A stretch of DNA of 64,000 bases from Panonychus citri. Taxonomy: Eukaryota; Arthropoda; Arachnida; Trombidiformes; Tetranychidae. Below, one piece after another: positions 24,228 through 36,835 of the stretch. Below the pieces are notes generated by a model, which had not been told where the DNA came from, searched no databases, and saw nothing but the letters and a program-made list of their open reading frames with translations. The DNA is taken from assembly GCF_014898815.1 (NCBI RefSeq), contig NW_026515455.1, positions 434,001-498,000 of the forward strand, written 5' to 3'. Made by a program: the position numbers and the translations under genes. Position 1 is the first letter of the stretch, and the number at the start of each line of letters is the position of its first letter.

Positions 24228-25979
24228 ATGTCCAGTGGAACCTTTTCTCCTTATTTGAACCCAACCCTTCATCAAATTCATCATCATCATCATGATCATA
24301 TGCAAGTGCCTGTAAGTCAATCTTATGGTCGTGATGGGCCAGCTGAACTTAAGTACATGGCCGCTGTCCACCAACACCAAGGTCCTAATGGTCATGCACC
24401 TTTAAGTGCTCATTCTCACCAGTGGGCAACCATGGGACTTGCACCTCCTCATCATGCAGCTGAGCCATGGACTGGAATGCATTCATCGTTAGCGGCAGCT
24501 CATCATCAGGCTTCTGTAGCCGCTGTATCGGCAGTGTCATCAACATCTTCATCATCTTCTTCCTCATCTTCATCAGATATTAAGCCCAATGGTGCCAATG
24601 TCAACATTGGTGGCAACAATAGTGAAAGTAATAACAGTTCTGGGGGTGGTAGTTCAACTCCAGTGTCAAGTAATTCAAATGGACGTGGCTCTGTTGGAGC
24701 TGGAAACGTTGGAAGTAACAGTTCATCCGGAAGTGCTTCGAGTAACAACAATAGCAATGGTAATAATTCATCGACAAATAACAATGGTTCAGGTCAAAAT
24801 TCATCGATATCTAGTGAGCTTCATTTAAATGCTTTGCATGCACATCACAGGGCTGTGGCTTCTGCAGCCGCAGCTCAGCATATGAACGCATCTCCTTGGC
24901 ATCATACTTCACCTCTTCACGCTTCACCTTCAACTGCAGCATCGATTGCAGCTCATGGAATGGCTGTGGCTGCCGCCTCAGGCCATCATACACCTCATTC
25001 AAATGGTTCCTCACCTTTGAGTCATCATCATTCACATGTTCCTTCTCATCATCATCCACAGCATCATTACTCTATGAACGGCATGTTTGTCCATGGGGTG
25101 GGAAATGGCCCACAAACGGGTCCATCTCCTCACCAGGTACTCCATCCAGCCATGAGGGGAGACCATTCATTGTCCAGCTTATCTGATTTATCGGGACCGA
25201 TTGATCGACCGACCCTTGGTGGCCTACATCATCATCATCACATTTCCGATCATCCACATCTTCGTCATCATCCTGGATCCATTGGATCCCTCGGATCATC
25301 AGGAGGCGGAGGACTGGGTGGGGGAGGATGTGGTGGTGATGGTTCTGGGGAAGAGGAAACACCAAGTTCTGATGATCTTGAACAGTTTGCAAAACAGTTC
25401 AAACAGCGACGTATTAAACTCGGTTTCACTCAGGCCGATGTTGGCCTTGCCCTTGGGACTTTATATGGGAATGTTTTTAGTCAAACAACAATATGTCGAT
25501 TTGAAGCGTTACAGTTAAGTTTTAAAAATATGTGCAAATTAAAGCCTCTGTTAGCTAAATGGTTGGAAGAGGCTGATTCGACTACAGGGTCACCAACGTC
25601 GATTGATAAGATCGCCGCTCAAGGAAGGAAACGGAAGAAACGAACTTCCATTGAGGTGTCGGTCAAAGGTGCCCTCGAGAATCATTTCCATAAGCAACCC
25701 AAACCTTCAGCTCAAGAAATTTCGAGTTTGGCTGAAAATCTCCAACTAGAAAAGGAAGTTGTCCGAGTTTGGTTTTGTAATAGACGACAGAAAGAGAAGC
25801 GAATGACCCCACCCACAGGTCAACTAGGTCAAGACATGATGATGTCTCCTCATGATGGACATGGACTTCATGATTCTCCTCCTCTCCATCACCCCCATTC
25901 ACACAGTCCACTCCACTCACCACCAGGCCATGGGAACGGAGCCAATATGACCCATGGACAAAGTTTAACGGCTCACTGA
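24228..25979 (+). CDS. vvl: POU class III homeodomain transcription factor (ventral veins lacking / drifter orthologue)
   Basis: 583-residue nuclear DNA-binding protein in a single exon, as is usual for POU class III genes. Residues 1-370 are low-complexity: His runs (18-24, 335-339), poly-Ser (about 104-116), Asn/Ser/Gly tracts (121-190), Ala runs, and a Gly stretch (about 358-370). The POU-specific domain is about 375-449 (SDDLEQFAKQFKQRRIKLGF, TTICRFEALQLSFKNMCKL). The class III linker DSTTGSPTSIDKIAAQG follows. The homeodomain is about 467-526 with recognition helix VVRVWFCNRRQKEK (Cys517, Asn518). HFHKQPKPSAQEI is typical of arthropod Vvl, where vertebrate POU3 has HFLKCPKPSAQEI. The ATG at 24228 is the first in-frame start and gives a family-like N-terminus (SSGTFSPYLNP, AELKYM). 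Known roles in insects are tracheal, neural and epithelial development. The gene is more G+C-rich than its surroundings. Confidence 0.97.
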   Translation: MSSGTFSPYLNPTLHQIHHHHHDHMQVPVSQSYGRDGPAELKYMAAVHQHQGPNGHAPLSAHSHQWATMGLAPPHHAAEPWTGMHSSLAAAHHQASVAAVSAVSSTSSSSSSSSSSDIKPNGANVNIGGNNSESNNSSGGGSSTPVSSNSNGRGSVGAGNVGSNSSSGSASSNNNSNGNNSSTNNNGSGQNSSISSELHLNALHAHHRAVASAAAAQHMNASPWHHTSPLHASPSTAASIAAHGMAVAAASGHHTPHSNGSSPLSHHHSHVPSHHHPQHHYSMNGMFVHGVGNGPQTGPSPHQVLHPAMRGDHSLSSLSDLSGPIDRPTLGGLHHHHHISDHPHLRHHPGSIGSLGSSGGGGLGGGGCGGDGSGEEETPSSDDLEQFAKQFKQRRIKLGFTQADVGLALGTLYGNVFSQTTICRFEALQLSFKNMCKLKPLLAKWLEEADSTTGSPTSIDKIAAQGRKRKKRTSIEVSVKGALENHFHKQPKPSAQEISSLAENLQLEKEVVRVWFCNRRQKEKRMTPPTGQLGQDMMMSPHDGHGLHDSPPLHHPHSHSPLHSPPGHGNGANMTHGQSLTAH

Positions 25980-26026
25980 TCAACTATTATTATAATTAAT
26001 TAATTAATTAATATTATTAACTTTTA

Positions 26027-26032
26027 AATAAA
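26027..26032 (+). terminator. poly(A) signal AATAAA downstream of vvl
   Basis: Canonical AATAAA 47 bp after the vvl stop codon, in a TAAT-rich stretch. It implies a very short 3' UTR. Later AATAAA copies could be used instead, since the region is AT-rich. Confidence 0.5.
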
Positions 26033-29000
26033 TGGTATAAATGGTATACACAAACTGATGAATTTAAATACCTAATCAATGAGGTGAGTTGATTAATTTA
26101 TTTCTTTCATTTTAATCACATAAGAAAAAGATGCTTCATGAGAAGATGAATTATGTTTTCATCTTTGTTCAGACAATTTCATTTTAATTAACTCTTGTAA
26201 TTAACTTGTTCAAATCGATTACCCTCGACATTTCCTACAATTAACTGATTAGTTAATAGTCAAAATATCGATAAAATTGTCAACATAGTTCATCTTATTA
26301 GAAGATAAGTTAATCATCTTGATTTCTTCTAATAGAACATCTTTTTCTCTTCCTCATCATCATCACCTTTTTGACTTTTATCTTTATCTTTCTCTCTCAG
26401 GGCCGTGCTCTCTCTCTCTCTCTCTCTCTTACTTTCATTTTCTCTTTCTAATACAACTGAACATCCCTCAAAGACGATCTCTCGCTAATTCGAAGCAAAA
26501 GCACAAAAACAAAATGAAATCGGAATCAAAAAGATTTTTCCTAATGAATCTTTTAATCCTTATCCTCATCAGAGAAATTAATCTGTCTCCTGATAAACAC
26601 AAACCACACACTTGACCATTCCCTTCATCTTATAATTATTATCTCATCATTTTCTGTTTACGATGAACCTCATCACACAAAACCTTTGTTGAGATCTATT
26701 CTTTTTCTTCATCTCCCTCTTTACACATTGTTCTATATTGTCTCTGTCTTTTATCATTGTTCCTTCTCTCTCTCTCTCTCTCTCCTCTCTTACCTGTGGC
26801 AACCTGATTGCCTCAATCTCCACTATTACGCTTAATATGAAAAAACCACAAACAAACAACAGAAACTTATATATAAATATAAATAAACTCCATTAACGTA
26901 ATTTAATTTACAATAATAATATTTTCGTCTCTTAATCTCAATTTCTTTGATTCGGCCATTAAATGAAATGATTAACTCTTTCCAATCGAATTCTATGTTA
27001 ATTTATGGATTCAATTATCTTCCTCCATGTAACAAGTCGCGATCAAAGTAACTGAACATTATTAGTCAATTTGATAACAAATTCTGTTCCAATTCTCTTA
27101 AAATCTTAATCTTTTTCTTTCTTCTTTTTTTTCTTCGAATTAAATTAACTTCGGCCAATAACCCTTCCTTTTTTTTCATTCATTTAATTTGCTTTCTCTC
27201 TTTTTCTCGCTTTAATTTTACCTGGATAAACTGTCAACCTTAATACATTTACCTAAATAGTTGTAGCTTGAATGATCTGCAAAGTAAATCAGGTTTAGAT
27301 CCAATTTTATCATCATCATGATGATTATCATCTACATCATCAGTAGATTCAACGAAACATTCAGAGAAGTGATTTTATTAATAATCTACTTTTATCATCA
27401 TCGTCTCACTTTCTTGTTCATTCGGCATCTTCGCTCTCAAATTCACCTGATGGAAAAGAAGAAGTGGAAAATTGTTAACTAAGGAAGAAAAGAAAAAGTA
27501 ATCAAGAAAAGTGATTAATTGAGAAAAGGATTGAAATTGTGAGAAAAGAGCGTAAAATGTTCAGTGATAATCAAGGCGATTCACGACAATAACAGTTTAG
27601 CCGTAATGGTGAAAAATACCCAAGTTTGCAACATGATTCGGCATTAATGTTGTATTGTTGTTGTTATTGTCCCTCTACCAGTAATTCATTCATTCTGATT
27701 CTGATTCTGCTGCATCATGATCTCAAGTCATGGTAACAGTTAACTTTTCTATTGAACATGAAGCAAAACTTGAACCATCAAGAATCCATTTTGACTTGAG
27801 CAAAGCCTGTCAAAAGTTCCCATTCCTCTGCTCGCCCTTAGTCAATCATAGTAATCATAATGATTTTTTTGCTCAGATTTATTATTGTTGTTTATGCATC
27901 AAGAATATGGTTGATTCGTTGGTTAAATAGAAAATGAGTCTATTATCAATCATGTTCGAACATGATCATGATGTATTTCAATCTGTTTCAGTGTTCATGC
28001 TTTCTATTCAGCTCTTCTGGCTGAGTCTCTTTCTTTTCTCTTCCACCATGAAATCTGTCGCTGAAAATTGATGCAAATTTTTACGCAGCAAAATGAATAA
28101 TCATCTGAGGTTTCAACAGCTTGATTAGGTTGTTTTGTTTTCTTTTTCCTTTTCTCTTCCTTTTGCTTTTCTTTTCACAACCTGTAAGGCTACAGCTTTT
28201 CAGCAAAAGCACCAAAGTGCCAAATAATTGTCCTTGTAACCAGAAGTTTGCTATCATTTTGCTTGATCAGTTTACTTTGATGATATCTGATGATGCTAAT
28301 TACTCTTTGTTTGTTTTCAAATGTCTCTCTCTCTCTTTTAACAACAAGTCATCATGTTGATAATCAAAGGAAACAATGATGATTGCTGATCTTATTAAGA
28401 GTAAACATTAAAAGGTATCAAAATTGTAACAGTCTAAGCGGATATTAGAAAATGATAAAGATAAAATTTCACTGGTTTTGATTATCATCGTAACCATTTT
28501 CAGTGCAGAGTAATTTATACAGCTGATTCTTTATTTCCCTGAGTTTATATTCAACCACAGCTCAATGTTTTCCAATTGATGAGTTTATTCATAAGAAGAA
28601 AAAAATGAAACATTCAGAAAACCAAGACTATGATTGGTTATTTGTTTTGCGAAACTTGAGATTGTTGTTAATGTTCATCATGGGAAAGCCATTTGCATAA
28701 ATGAAACTGATTGTGATCATCTCACAATTGCCTTTGTAATGTTAATATCTCATGAAAGATATTAGATAAAGTTATCAAATAATTCAACCCTAAATTTACT
28801 CGTACGTCTCTTACCTGGATTATATTAGTTAGTTAGTCTTCAATTCACCTTCCTTCAATTCATCTATCTGATTTGAGAATCATCATCAAGGAGATCTTGT
28901 TCCACTTTTTCTGCTTTAATTTTTTTCTCCTTGATGTGTAATCATCATCATCATCATTTTCATCTTACCTTTTCTCTTACTTTACCTTATATCACATTGA

Positions 29001-31350
29001 TCTCAAACCATTAGACCATCAACAAGCTAAAGAACAGCTCAATTGGAAGAAGGAAAAATATCTCTCATGTAGATAGAGATGAGAATGAGAGAGAGAGAGA
29101 GAGAGAGACAAGGCAATCGCACTTGATTATCCTTCTTATTTTTTCCTTCTTCTTATTCTAATTTATGTAAATTATGTTTATTATCTAAATTTATCTCCAA
29201 CTGATTTTCTGTGTGCAAGAAGAAAAAGGCAAAGATTCATGGAACATGAAATAACCCTGCAATTGATAACTTCTCATTCCCCTCATCATCTTTTCTTCTT
29301 CTTTTTTCTCCATCTCTTATTTTACTCTTCCTCATCTTTTCCTTCTCATCATCAAGATATATCACTACATAAAATTCATCCTTGACTATATTATTTCCTC
29401 TTTTTCATGTTGATGTTACTTTTCTGATTTTTTATGTTCCAAAGTAAAGGAAGAGATTCAAGTTAATATCATCAAGTGATCATAATCAGAAAGAAAAGAT
29501 TAAGAAAGAAAAAGAAAAAGAAAAAATTCTTTTTATATGTGATTCATTTTTCTCTTTATTTAAATTGATCTTGATTTATATTTGCGTTGATTGTGGTTTC
29601 AAGATAATAATCATCATCAACACACTTTGTTCAATTTTATTAGGAAACTTGATCAATCTTCTTATTGTTGTGTAACTGAGTAGGTCTTTTAAAACGCAAG
29701 CTAATCAAGTTCCTGTTTCATCCTGATCATGATAAATGCTTCTTGAGCTGATAAATGAATATAAACCACTTGCACGAGTTGAATTATCAGATGTTGAGCC
29801 AATGGCATAGCCTAAGGCTTTTTATCTCATAACTCAAAGTGATAAGATTTTATCAGCTGATTATTGTCGACAAGAGTAAAAGGCAAAACTAATGGCACAT
29901 GTTAATGTCAATAAGATATTCATATGCATGGAAGTGTTCAAATGATAATAAATGGACATTGTTGTCCATCGTAAAACAAACATATTGACTCGTAATTGTT
30001 GATACGAATGGGAATCATTTTAATTTGTAGATAATCTTTATTACGGTTATTTTAATGATCAACAAGATATCGATAAATGGCCAGAAAACGAAGCTTTGTT
30101 TTCATTTTTATTTCGATATGTACAAAATTCATCAGATTAAATCAAGTAAACGTAATTCACTTTAATCGTGTTAATCATTGATAAAATTTTCTGTTTTGCT
30201 TAAAGCTAATGATGACATATTAAGCAAAAGAAAGAAATGGAATCATGATTGAGCAAATGGGTACACAAGGTCACTTTATAAAGTTGCGATCACTTATCGC
30301 CAGTTTGAGTGATATTGATAGAATATAAGTTGTGTGAAGGAAGCGAAATTTTCGTGTTGAACAAAATGGAAACATTTTCTCTACAGAGAAACAAAGACAA
30401 CCTTGAGATGAACAACAAACAACAACTTTGGATCAACATGAAACCATGAGAGAGAATCGGCTGGTAGCAAGGAGACACAGAAAGTAAAGTTCTGTAAGGC
30501 TGAAGTAAAAGCAGAAATGATGATGAGCAAAAAAGGTTGGTCGAAACATTATAATTGCCTTGAGCGAAATGAGCATTTGCACAGTAAACAAAAAACAATT
30601 TCAGTTTTCATGTGATGATGACGGTTACCAAAGCGTTCAAATGCTCTAACAATTAAGATTAACTCAGCTTAACTTTTGTTTCTAGCGACATTTTCACTTT
30701 TACCTGATTTCTGCATTAGTTTCATTTGTCATCCTCATCATCCTTGTTCTCGTCTATTTACAGTTTAGTAAATGGGAAACATGCATTTGAATCTCATGGA
30801 GTTAATCTGCTTATGTTGTACAGTTGAACATTTTCGAGTCGGATGATTAGCAATTTATGTGAATTTTAAGGAAAAAGGTCGAAACCTAATTAATCATAAT
30901 CATTGAATTGGTCAATTAATCAATCAATTACCAATATGATTGGTAATTAGATGAGATCAAATATCAGCTTGTTGACTTGGTTATTGTTATACTAAAGTTA
31001 ATAACAATGTTAATAATAATAATAATAATGATGATGATGATGATGATGAAGATAATCATCATCAATTTGCACGCAAAAGAGCAAAAAGCAAATAATTGAA
31101 ATAAACAAACAAAAGTAATTTGCTATTTGATTACTGATCGAGAGCTAATTAAGAGAAAGTAGAAAGTGTCAAAATGAGAGAATTAAGTTATTAATCGTGA
31201 ATTCTCACACAGGGAGTTAAGGAATGAATAACTATGGAGAATGATTTTCCTATGAATCGATGAAAGAGAAAAATGAAAACAGAAATACCGCAATTCTGGT
31301 TGTTGTTTTAGTTGCTTTAATTTGCTACTTTACAACAAAGTGTATTTTGT
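26033..31350. other. intergenic region 3' of vvl, first part
   Basis: No gene recognised. CT/GA microsatellites at about 26405-26430, 26765-26784 and 29088-29109. A perfect 18-bp palindrome, ATCATGTTCGAACATGAT, lies at 27949-27966. POU octamers are at 28071 and 28691. Open frames here (for example 27730-27930 plus, 30290-30598 minus) lack homology, and several begin at non-ATG codons. Confidence 0.6.
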
Positions 31351-31490
31351 AGATTCGCATGATTGAGTCAACATTTTGTGGGATACCAAGTCAACCTTGC
31401 GTGAGTAGCGAAGAGTGAGCTGTGAGTCTACTCTTTGCACGCAAGGATTATTTGTTATCCCACAAAATGTTGATTCAATCATGCGAATCT
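31351..31490. repeat. long hairpin: 35-bp near-perfect inverted repeat with second inner stem
   Basis: Outer arms 31351-31385 and 31456-31490 are complementary at 34 of 35 positions. The single mismatch would be a G·U pair in RNA read on the plus strand. Inside, 31395-31403 (CCTTGCGTG) pairs perfectly with 31438-31446 (CACGCAAGG), followed by a partly paired segment around GAAGAGT/ACTCTTT and an apical loop near 31418-31426. The whole folds as one imperfect stem of about 140 nt. It is either a structured RNA (pre-miRNA-like or hairpin-siRNA-like) or a small foldback element. No clear target-site duplication was seen. Confidence 0.85.
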
Positions 31491-34400
31491 GCTACTTCTC
31501 TTCAGCAATAAACATTAGCGGTATTTTTCATTTCTTTTCTTAAGAAATTTTCAGTCACTTTCACAATTCATTTCAAGCTTTTCATTGTTTTCATTTTCAT
31601 CTTAATTAAAGTAACAATCAGTTAATTCATGATCATTACCGTCTATCATTTACCATATCATTGGGATATCTAAACTCAACCCAATGCATCTGGTAACTTG
31701 TTTATTGTTGTTGTTGTTTATCACGAATCCATTTCACCATCGGTGGTGTTATTAATCCGTTAATTTGAAATAAACTCACACACAATTACATCCAAAGTGT
31801 TGATATAATTATTACCTTAACTATGAGAGAGACAACATCTTTTAAGTAAAATATCAACGAATGACAAGTGATGAATGTCTGATTAGAATATGAAATAACA
31901 GGAAACACAGAGATGATCATGTCCATGATAAACCATATAATATATCAGATTACTGATAATGATAACCTTTCACCATAAAGTGTAATAGACTTTGATTGCT
32001 GTGGAAAAATTTGATCAACAATCAAATAAAATGAAAGGTTTGCTCTCAAACAAACAACAACAAAACTCCTCCTAAGTTGTCAAATTAACTCAACTATAAC
32101 TAACCTTTTGTAACCCATCATTTTGTTATGATGATGATGATCATCATCATCACCATAATCATCATAATCATTGAGTTGTTGTTTTTGTTTATTGTTGTTA
32201 ATGAAACAAAAACAAACACAATTGATTCATCTGATAGTAACTCTTTTAGTAGTAAAATCTCATTATTCACACTCATGAAAAGTGAATATTATTTAATGAT
32301 AAATACGCAGGATAATGAGAATGTGTTTATGGTCAATTCCTTTTCCTCTTTACTAATCAAAGGGAAACTTAACTCATTTGACTTGGAGAAACTCAAGGGA
32401 AGGGAGGAGTCCCTTCATTCAGTTAACTTGACAACCGTGTAAAGAGTGTCCTTCACATTATAATGCATCTGTGTTGTGATACCCAATTAGAAACACAAGA
32501 AAAGAGAGAGAAACAGAAAGAGAATAATATTAATTACCAAGGGAGATTAAAAAGTTGATTGTTTTACCGGAAAAAAGCAGAGGAACCGAAGGAGGAAAGG
32601 ACAGGACAGGACACAGGACGCAAGACACAGGACATGAGGAGAGGGAGAAACATTTGATGGGTTGACCACCATTATCAAAGTGATTATGATGAAATTGAAA
32701 AGACTCACCCAAATATCACATTTTAATTTTTACTGTTCATCGTCAACTCACTGAAAAACTGCTGCTGTTTTTTCAGTTCAATGGAATCACGTTCTCTTAT
32801 TTTCTCCTTTTTCTATTTAATGTTATTTCCTATGATGGTGATGATGAAAAATGATCATCATCATCATCATCATCTCTCTCTCTCTCTCCAATTTTGCCTC
32901 GTTCACTGTTACTCTTACTCCTTGTTTCTTTTGCTCTCATTAGCACAAGAGAAATTGCAATAATATAATAACAATGGAAAGATAACAAGGTAAAGAGAAA
33001 AAAAGAAAATGTCAACATTTTGATTCCATGTATTATCATCAATCGAATTGACTGATTGTTGTTAGTTTAATTTTAAGCTATTCTTATATTATGTTTATTG
33101 AGGTTCATCAGAAACTAATTATATTATCATTTTCTCCCTTTTACTTGGCTATTAGTTTCCAATGTGTCATGAACCTAGAACATGATATTTTGTATACGAA
33201 TGATGATGATTTCTTTTTACATTTGATTTCTATTCTTTTCTATTGTTACAATTTCATCTCATTTTGTTAACAATACGAGGATAACCACAAATAGAATTAC
33301 AAAGTTAAATTTATTCGTCTTCATCTTCCTACTCATTTATACTCGAGGCTACGTGATTAATCTTCATTTCAATGTCTTAGTATCATAATGACGATGATAA
33401 TCATCATCATCATCATTATGTTCATCGATATTAAAGCAATCAATGTCAGATTATTGTCATCATCTATTGATTTACTCCTTTACGTTCACTCTGTTCTTTC
33501 AATCATTTCTTGTTTTCCTGATTACTATTATTTATTTATTTATTTATCATTATAATCATCATCAACAATAAAACAGCCTCCCCATTGATATTGCCACTGA
33601 TGATGATGATGATGATTTCGATGACAAAATCCCGCCCTCGTAACCATCAAACCGGAAAAACATTAACATCAATATCAAGAATCTATTTGATTGAAGTCAC
33701 GTGTTGTCAGCGATCCTTAATAATAGTAAACATGATAATGATATAAATTGAAAATTTGACAATCAGATAACAAAATTTTAGTTAAAATGAATGAATAGCA
33801 GATTAAGTGATGAGATTTTGATTCGGCTGATAAGTTGATCCCAATTTGATTACAAAGAATTTAGATAAATGAGATCGATGATGGAATCATCGTGAGTTCA
33901 CCTTTCATTCATTTGAAATCTCATGGAAATAGGAAAAAGAGTCATGGTGATTATCTTAAGATAACATCACCATAGTATCAAGAAATAATAACAAAGTTTG
34001 TTGAGAGGTTAACCGAAAGCAAAACTCCTCTTGACTCTCACTTGTCATCATGAAGATAATGATGATGATGATGATTATCATCACTGTGAATCAGAAGCAA
34101 CATGATTGAATATCATCCTATGGCTCATCAATCAATCAGATCGCACAACCAACACACGACCAATCATTCAGCTTATTGTAAGTTGAATCTAATTTTTCGT
34201 CAGCTAATATAACAAACAAATAGAAACTATTAGCTAACAATTTATTCATTGATCATATTCAGGAGTAAAAAGTAACAATGAGAAAGAAAAACAAACTGAA
34301 ATGAAGAAAGGACGAAATTCATCATCGCCAATCTCATCTTATCATCCATTTTGTTGCCAAAGGAAATAATGATAATCAATAATATGCATAATAAAATAAT

Positions 34401-35213
34401 TGGTGATCATCATCATTACTTTTATCATCTCTCCCTCTCCCTCGCTCTCTCTCTCTCTCCTTTGACATATTGACTTCTGTAACATTATCTATTCGCATAG
34501 AGTGAAAATAAAAAAGTGTAGCAACAATGATAACATTGAGATTTACCTTTTGAAGGATAAAAATACAACTGAGCGTTAAATTGATTGCTTACATTTAGCC
34601 AACATAATGGACTGTCAATAGCTAACAAAAAGTGACCGTTTGTGTGTATTATCAATGACGACGATGATGATGATTAGGGTGATGGTGATGATGATGAATG
34701 AAGACAATGATTGCTTATTCTTTTTTTATTTTTTTTTCCTTTTCTTTATCATCACAAAGAATCAATTGAATTGTTCGTAAAAGTTACAAACTTTTATTTT
34801 TCTCCTTTTTTGTTGTTTCTGTTTAAATAGCCATCAAATAAATCATCAACTAATCATTTAACAGCAAATAACCAACAGTTTAAGTAAAAGATGAAATTTG
34901 TTTCATTAGGTTACCCAAAACTAACAGTAACAAATTATTGCTTCAACTTCATCTCTTCATTAGCTTCATCCTGATACTTCAATGTTCATCCTCAAACAAC
35001 TGAATTGAAAATTCAATTAAAAACTTCCGATGTTAACTTTTCATTAGTTGTTTTTCCTTCTTCTTACCTGATTTATTGCCTCAATCTACTCTTTGTTTAC
35101 CTCAGGTAAATGATACATTGGCTACTTTGCAACCGATCACCAAAATAGCAACTGAGTTAAAGTTAAATTAGTTATTTGAAGATAAATGAGAGACTCGATT
35201 TTTCATGCTCCCC

Positions 35214-35248
<35 letters not shown>
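31491..35248. other. intergenic region with simple repeats
   Basis: No gene recognised. ATC/GAT triplet runs are frequent, with (CT)n at about 32876-32890, 34439-34460 and 35217-35245. A degenerate GGACA-type tandem repeat sits around 32598-32636. Short open frames are repeat-driven. Confidence 0.6.
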
Positions 35249-36005
35249 ATCTCCATCATCTTTACTGTCAACAGTTTGATTATTTTCCTTGAAAATGAGA
35301 ATCGTGATCCATTCCTTCAAAAGTTATATTACCTTAATCTCATTTTTTTCATTTACTTGATTGTTTATCATCTTTTGTAAATGATTATCATCGAGGTTGA
35401 TTTTGGCTCTTTTAAATGCAATATTATCACAACAAACTTGAAATATTAAAAAAGATACTTTCAATTGTGTATCATTGATAAAAGGAAATCACCACTTACA
35501 TTTATCAACAACAACAAATACAATCAACATCATTCAATTGATTGGATATTTTGTTTATACTCGTGAGTAAATTTACTTAGTCAGTTGCTCTCAGTCATCA
35601 TTGTCACTTTAAGGTAACCTCGCTTATTAAAGGTGAGAAGTGATTAGCATTCGATTTCATTTATCGATAACAATACAACATAACAATCAACAAGAAAATC
35701 ACCACAAAAAGTACGTTGAGGGCGAAAACTGAGCTTTCATTTCCATTTCTTTTTATCTCTTCTTCTTTTCATCACAATCTCTTATTTACAAAATTGTTTC
35801 ACCAAAGTTTATTTAACACTGGATTTGTAGCTAAAGAATAAAAGATTAACGTAGTTGGAGGTCTCCCAATAGGGAGAAAGAGATGAGAAGAGAAGAGGGT
35901 GTTAATACAAGAGAAGAAAAAGAGGAAACGGAGGAAGATAATGAAGATTATCGAGAAGATGGATAAGCTTATGGTTGTGTCCCTTTTCTCTTCTTCTCCT
36001 TTTCT

Positions 36006-36056
<51 letters not shown>

Positions 36057-36835
36057 CATCATCTTTACTGTCAACAGTTTGATTATTTTCCTTGAAAATG
36101 AGAATCGTGATCCATTCCTTCAAAAGTTATATTACCTTAATCTCATTTTTTTCATTTACTTGATTGTTTATCATCTTTTGTAAATGATTATCATCGAGGT
36201 TGATTTTGGCTCTTTTAAATGCAATATTATCACAACAAACTTGAAATATTAAAAAAGATACTTTCAATTGTGTATCATTGATAAAAGGAAATCACCACTT
36301 ACATTTATCAACAACAACAAATACAATCAACATCATTCAATTGATTGGATATTTTGTTTATACTCTCGTGAGTAAATTTACTTAGTCAGTTGCTCTCAGT
36401 CATCATTGTCACTTTAAGGTAACCTCGCTTATTAAAGGTGAGAAGTGATTAGCATTCGATTTCATTTATCGATAACAATACAACATAACAATCAACAAGA
36501 AAATCACCACAAAAAGTACGTTGAGGGCGAAAACTGAGCTTTCATTTCCATTTCTTTTTATCTCTTCTTCTTTTCATCACAATCTCTTATTTACAAAATT
36601 GTTTCACCAAAGTTTATTTAACACTGGATTTGTAGCTAAAGAATAAAAGATTAACGTAGTTGGAGGTCTCCCAATAGGGAGAAAGAGATGAGAAGAGAAG
36701 AGGGTGTTAATACAAGAGAAGAAAAAGAGGAAACGGAGGAAGATAATGAAGATTATCGAGAAGATGGATAAGCTTATGGTTGTGTCCCTTTCTCTTCTTC
36801 TCCTTTTCTCCTTCTCTCTCCTTCTCTCTCTCTCT
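35249..36835 (+). repeat. 803-bp direct tandem duplication
   Basis: Copy 1 runs from 35249 (ATCTCCATCATC) to about 36051, and copy 2 from 36052 to about 36835, offset 803 bp and nearly identical. Small differences include TACTCGTGAG against TACTCTCGTGAG and one T fewer in GTCCCTTTTCTC. CT tracts sit at the left end, the junction and the right end, which suggests unequal exchange or slippage between CT tracts. Pairs of near-identical open frames here are consequences of the duplication. Confidence 0.95.
36009..36051 (+). repeat. CT dinucleotide microsatellite at duplication junction
   Basis: About 21 CT units exactly at the junction of the two 803-bp copies. Its position supports a microsatellite-mediated origin of the duplication. 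Confidence 0.9.

Noticed and set aside
24213..25983. Open frames on other strands and frames inside vvl (for example 24506-24784 minus, 25072-25392 minus, 25201-25518 plus)
   Set aside because: Shadows of the vvl coding sequence, produced by its His, Ser and Gly codon repeats.
35186..36183. Paired open frames containing ISIIFTVNSLIIFLENENRD
   Set aside because: Same AT-rich sequence seen twice because of the 803-bp tandem duplication; Leu/Ser part is CT-repeat encoded and there is no homology.
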